Assembly: GCA_947462425.1 (NCBI GenBank)
Contig: CANHPI010000217.1
Location: forward strand, 1 to 5,198
Origin: Bacteroidota bacterium
Lineage (GTDB): Bacteria > Bacteroidota > Bacteroidia > B-17B0 > B-17BO
Length of the DNA stretch: 5,198 nt
Direction of reading: 5' to 3'
Part shown: piece after piece, positions 5,098 through 5,198 of the stretch
Layout of the letters: every line of letters starts with the position of its first letter
How positions within the stretch are numbered: position 1 is the first letter of the stretch
The notes under the pieces: generated by a model
The model's database searches: none
What the model was told of the DNA's origin: nothing
Seen by the model: the letters and a program-made list of their open reading frames with translations, nothing else
Program-made: the position numbers and the translations under genes

Positions 5098-5198
5098 ATG
5101 AGATTTTTTGAGACACGTTTTTTAGCAGAAGCTGATGAATTTATTGCTCAACTTGACGTTAAAACAATTAAAAAAATATTTTACAACATTGACCTTGC
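5098..5198 (+). CDS. RelE/HigB-type (Gp49-like) toxin, N-terminal part (partial)
   Basis: The ATG at 5098 opens a frame that is still open at the right edge (33 codons plus two bases). It begins MRFFETRFLAEADEFIAQLD and continues VKTIKKIFYNIDLA. An initial strand, then two helices with the A-D-EF--LD and IKK-(L/I/F)YNI-LA pattern, are typical of the phage-derived Gp49-like/HigB branch of the RelE/ParE superfamily common in Bacteroidota. These proteins are about 105-115 residues long, so roughly a third is present. Family members cleave mRNA at the ribosome, and their catalytic residues lie in the missing C-terminal half. In this branch the toxin usually precedes an Xre-type helix-turn-helix antitoxin, which fits a promoter directly upstream of the toxin. 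The start is fixed by the short distance to the promoter. Confidence 0.8.
   Translation, partial: MRFFETRFLAEADEFIAQLDVKTIKKIFYNIDL

Overview
This window is AT-rich DNA with A-rich leaders and no clear Shine-Dalgarno sequences before most starts. It also carries a textbook Bacteroidota promoter (TAnnTTTG at -7 with an upstream TTTG) ahead of the last gene. Together these point to a member of the Bacteroidota, probably a flavobacterial or sphingobacterial lineage; the genus cannot be read from the sequence.

Layout: (1) 1-506, minus strand, the N-terminal part of an exported Kelch-like beta-propeller protein that runs off the left edge. (2) 507-703, a divergent intergenic region with a long imperfect GC-richer hairpin (569-609), a small palindrome and a weak promoter candidate. 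(3) 704-3819, plus strand, five tightly spaced genes (gaps of 18, 4, 15 and 16 nt): a TerB-like/zinc-ribbon/C-terminal-membrane-anchor protein, a 100-aa single-pass membrane protein with a coiled coil, an SPFH (band 7) protein of the B. subtilis YdjI type with a Met/Gly-rich linker and C-terminal GYF_2 domain, a stand-alone GYF_2 protein, and a four-helix membrane protein. (4) 3992-4453, a 153-aa two-helix membrane protein with a possible split PH-like domain, 172 nt downstream and perhaps on the same transcript. (5) 4454-5097, non-coding, with several inverted repeats, a perfect 15-bp palindrome, a strong intrinsic terminator, a probable C-terminal gene remnant on the minus strand and a promoter/operator. 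(6) 5098-5198, plus strand, the start of a RelE/HigB-type (Gp49-like) toxin gene cut by the right edge.

The core of interest is the five-gene cassette. SPFH proteins form membrane-bound oligomeric rings or scaffolds. GYF_2 domains are predicted peptide-binding modules, and both GYF_2 proteins here carry proline-rich ends. TerB-fold proteins recur in envelope-stress and conflict systems. The simplest reading is a membrane-associated stress or defence complex scaffolded by the SPFH protein, in which the TerB/zinc-ribbon protein and the three small proteins are partners. No enzyme or obvious effector is encoded, so any defence role is inference. The adjacent toxin gene fits an accessory region but proves nothing about function.
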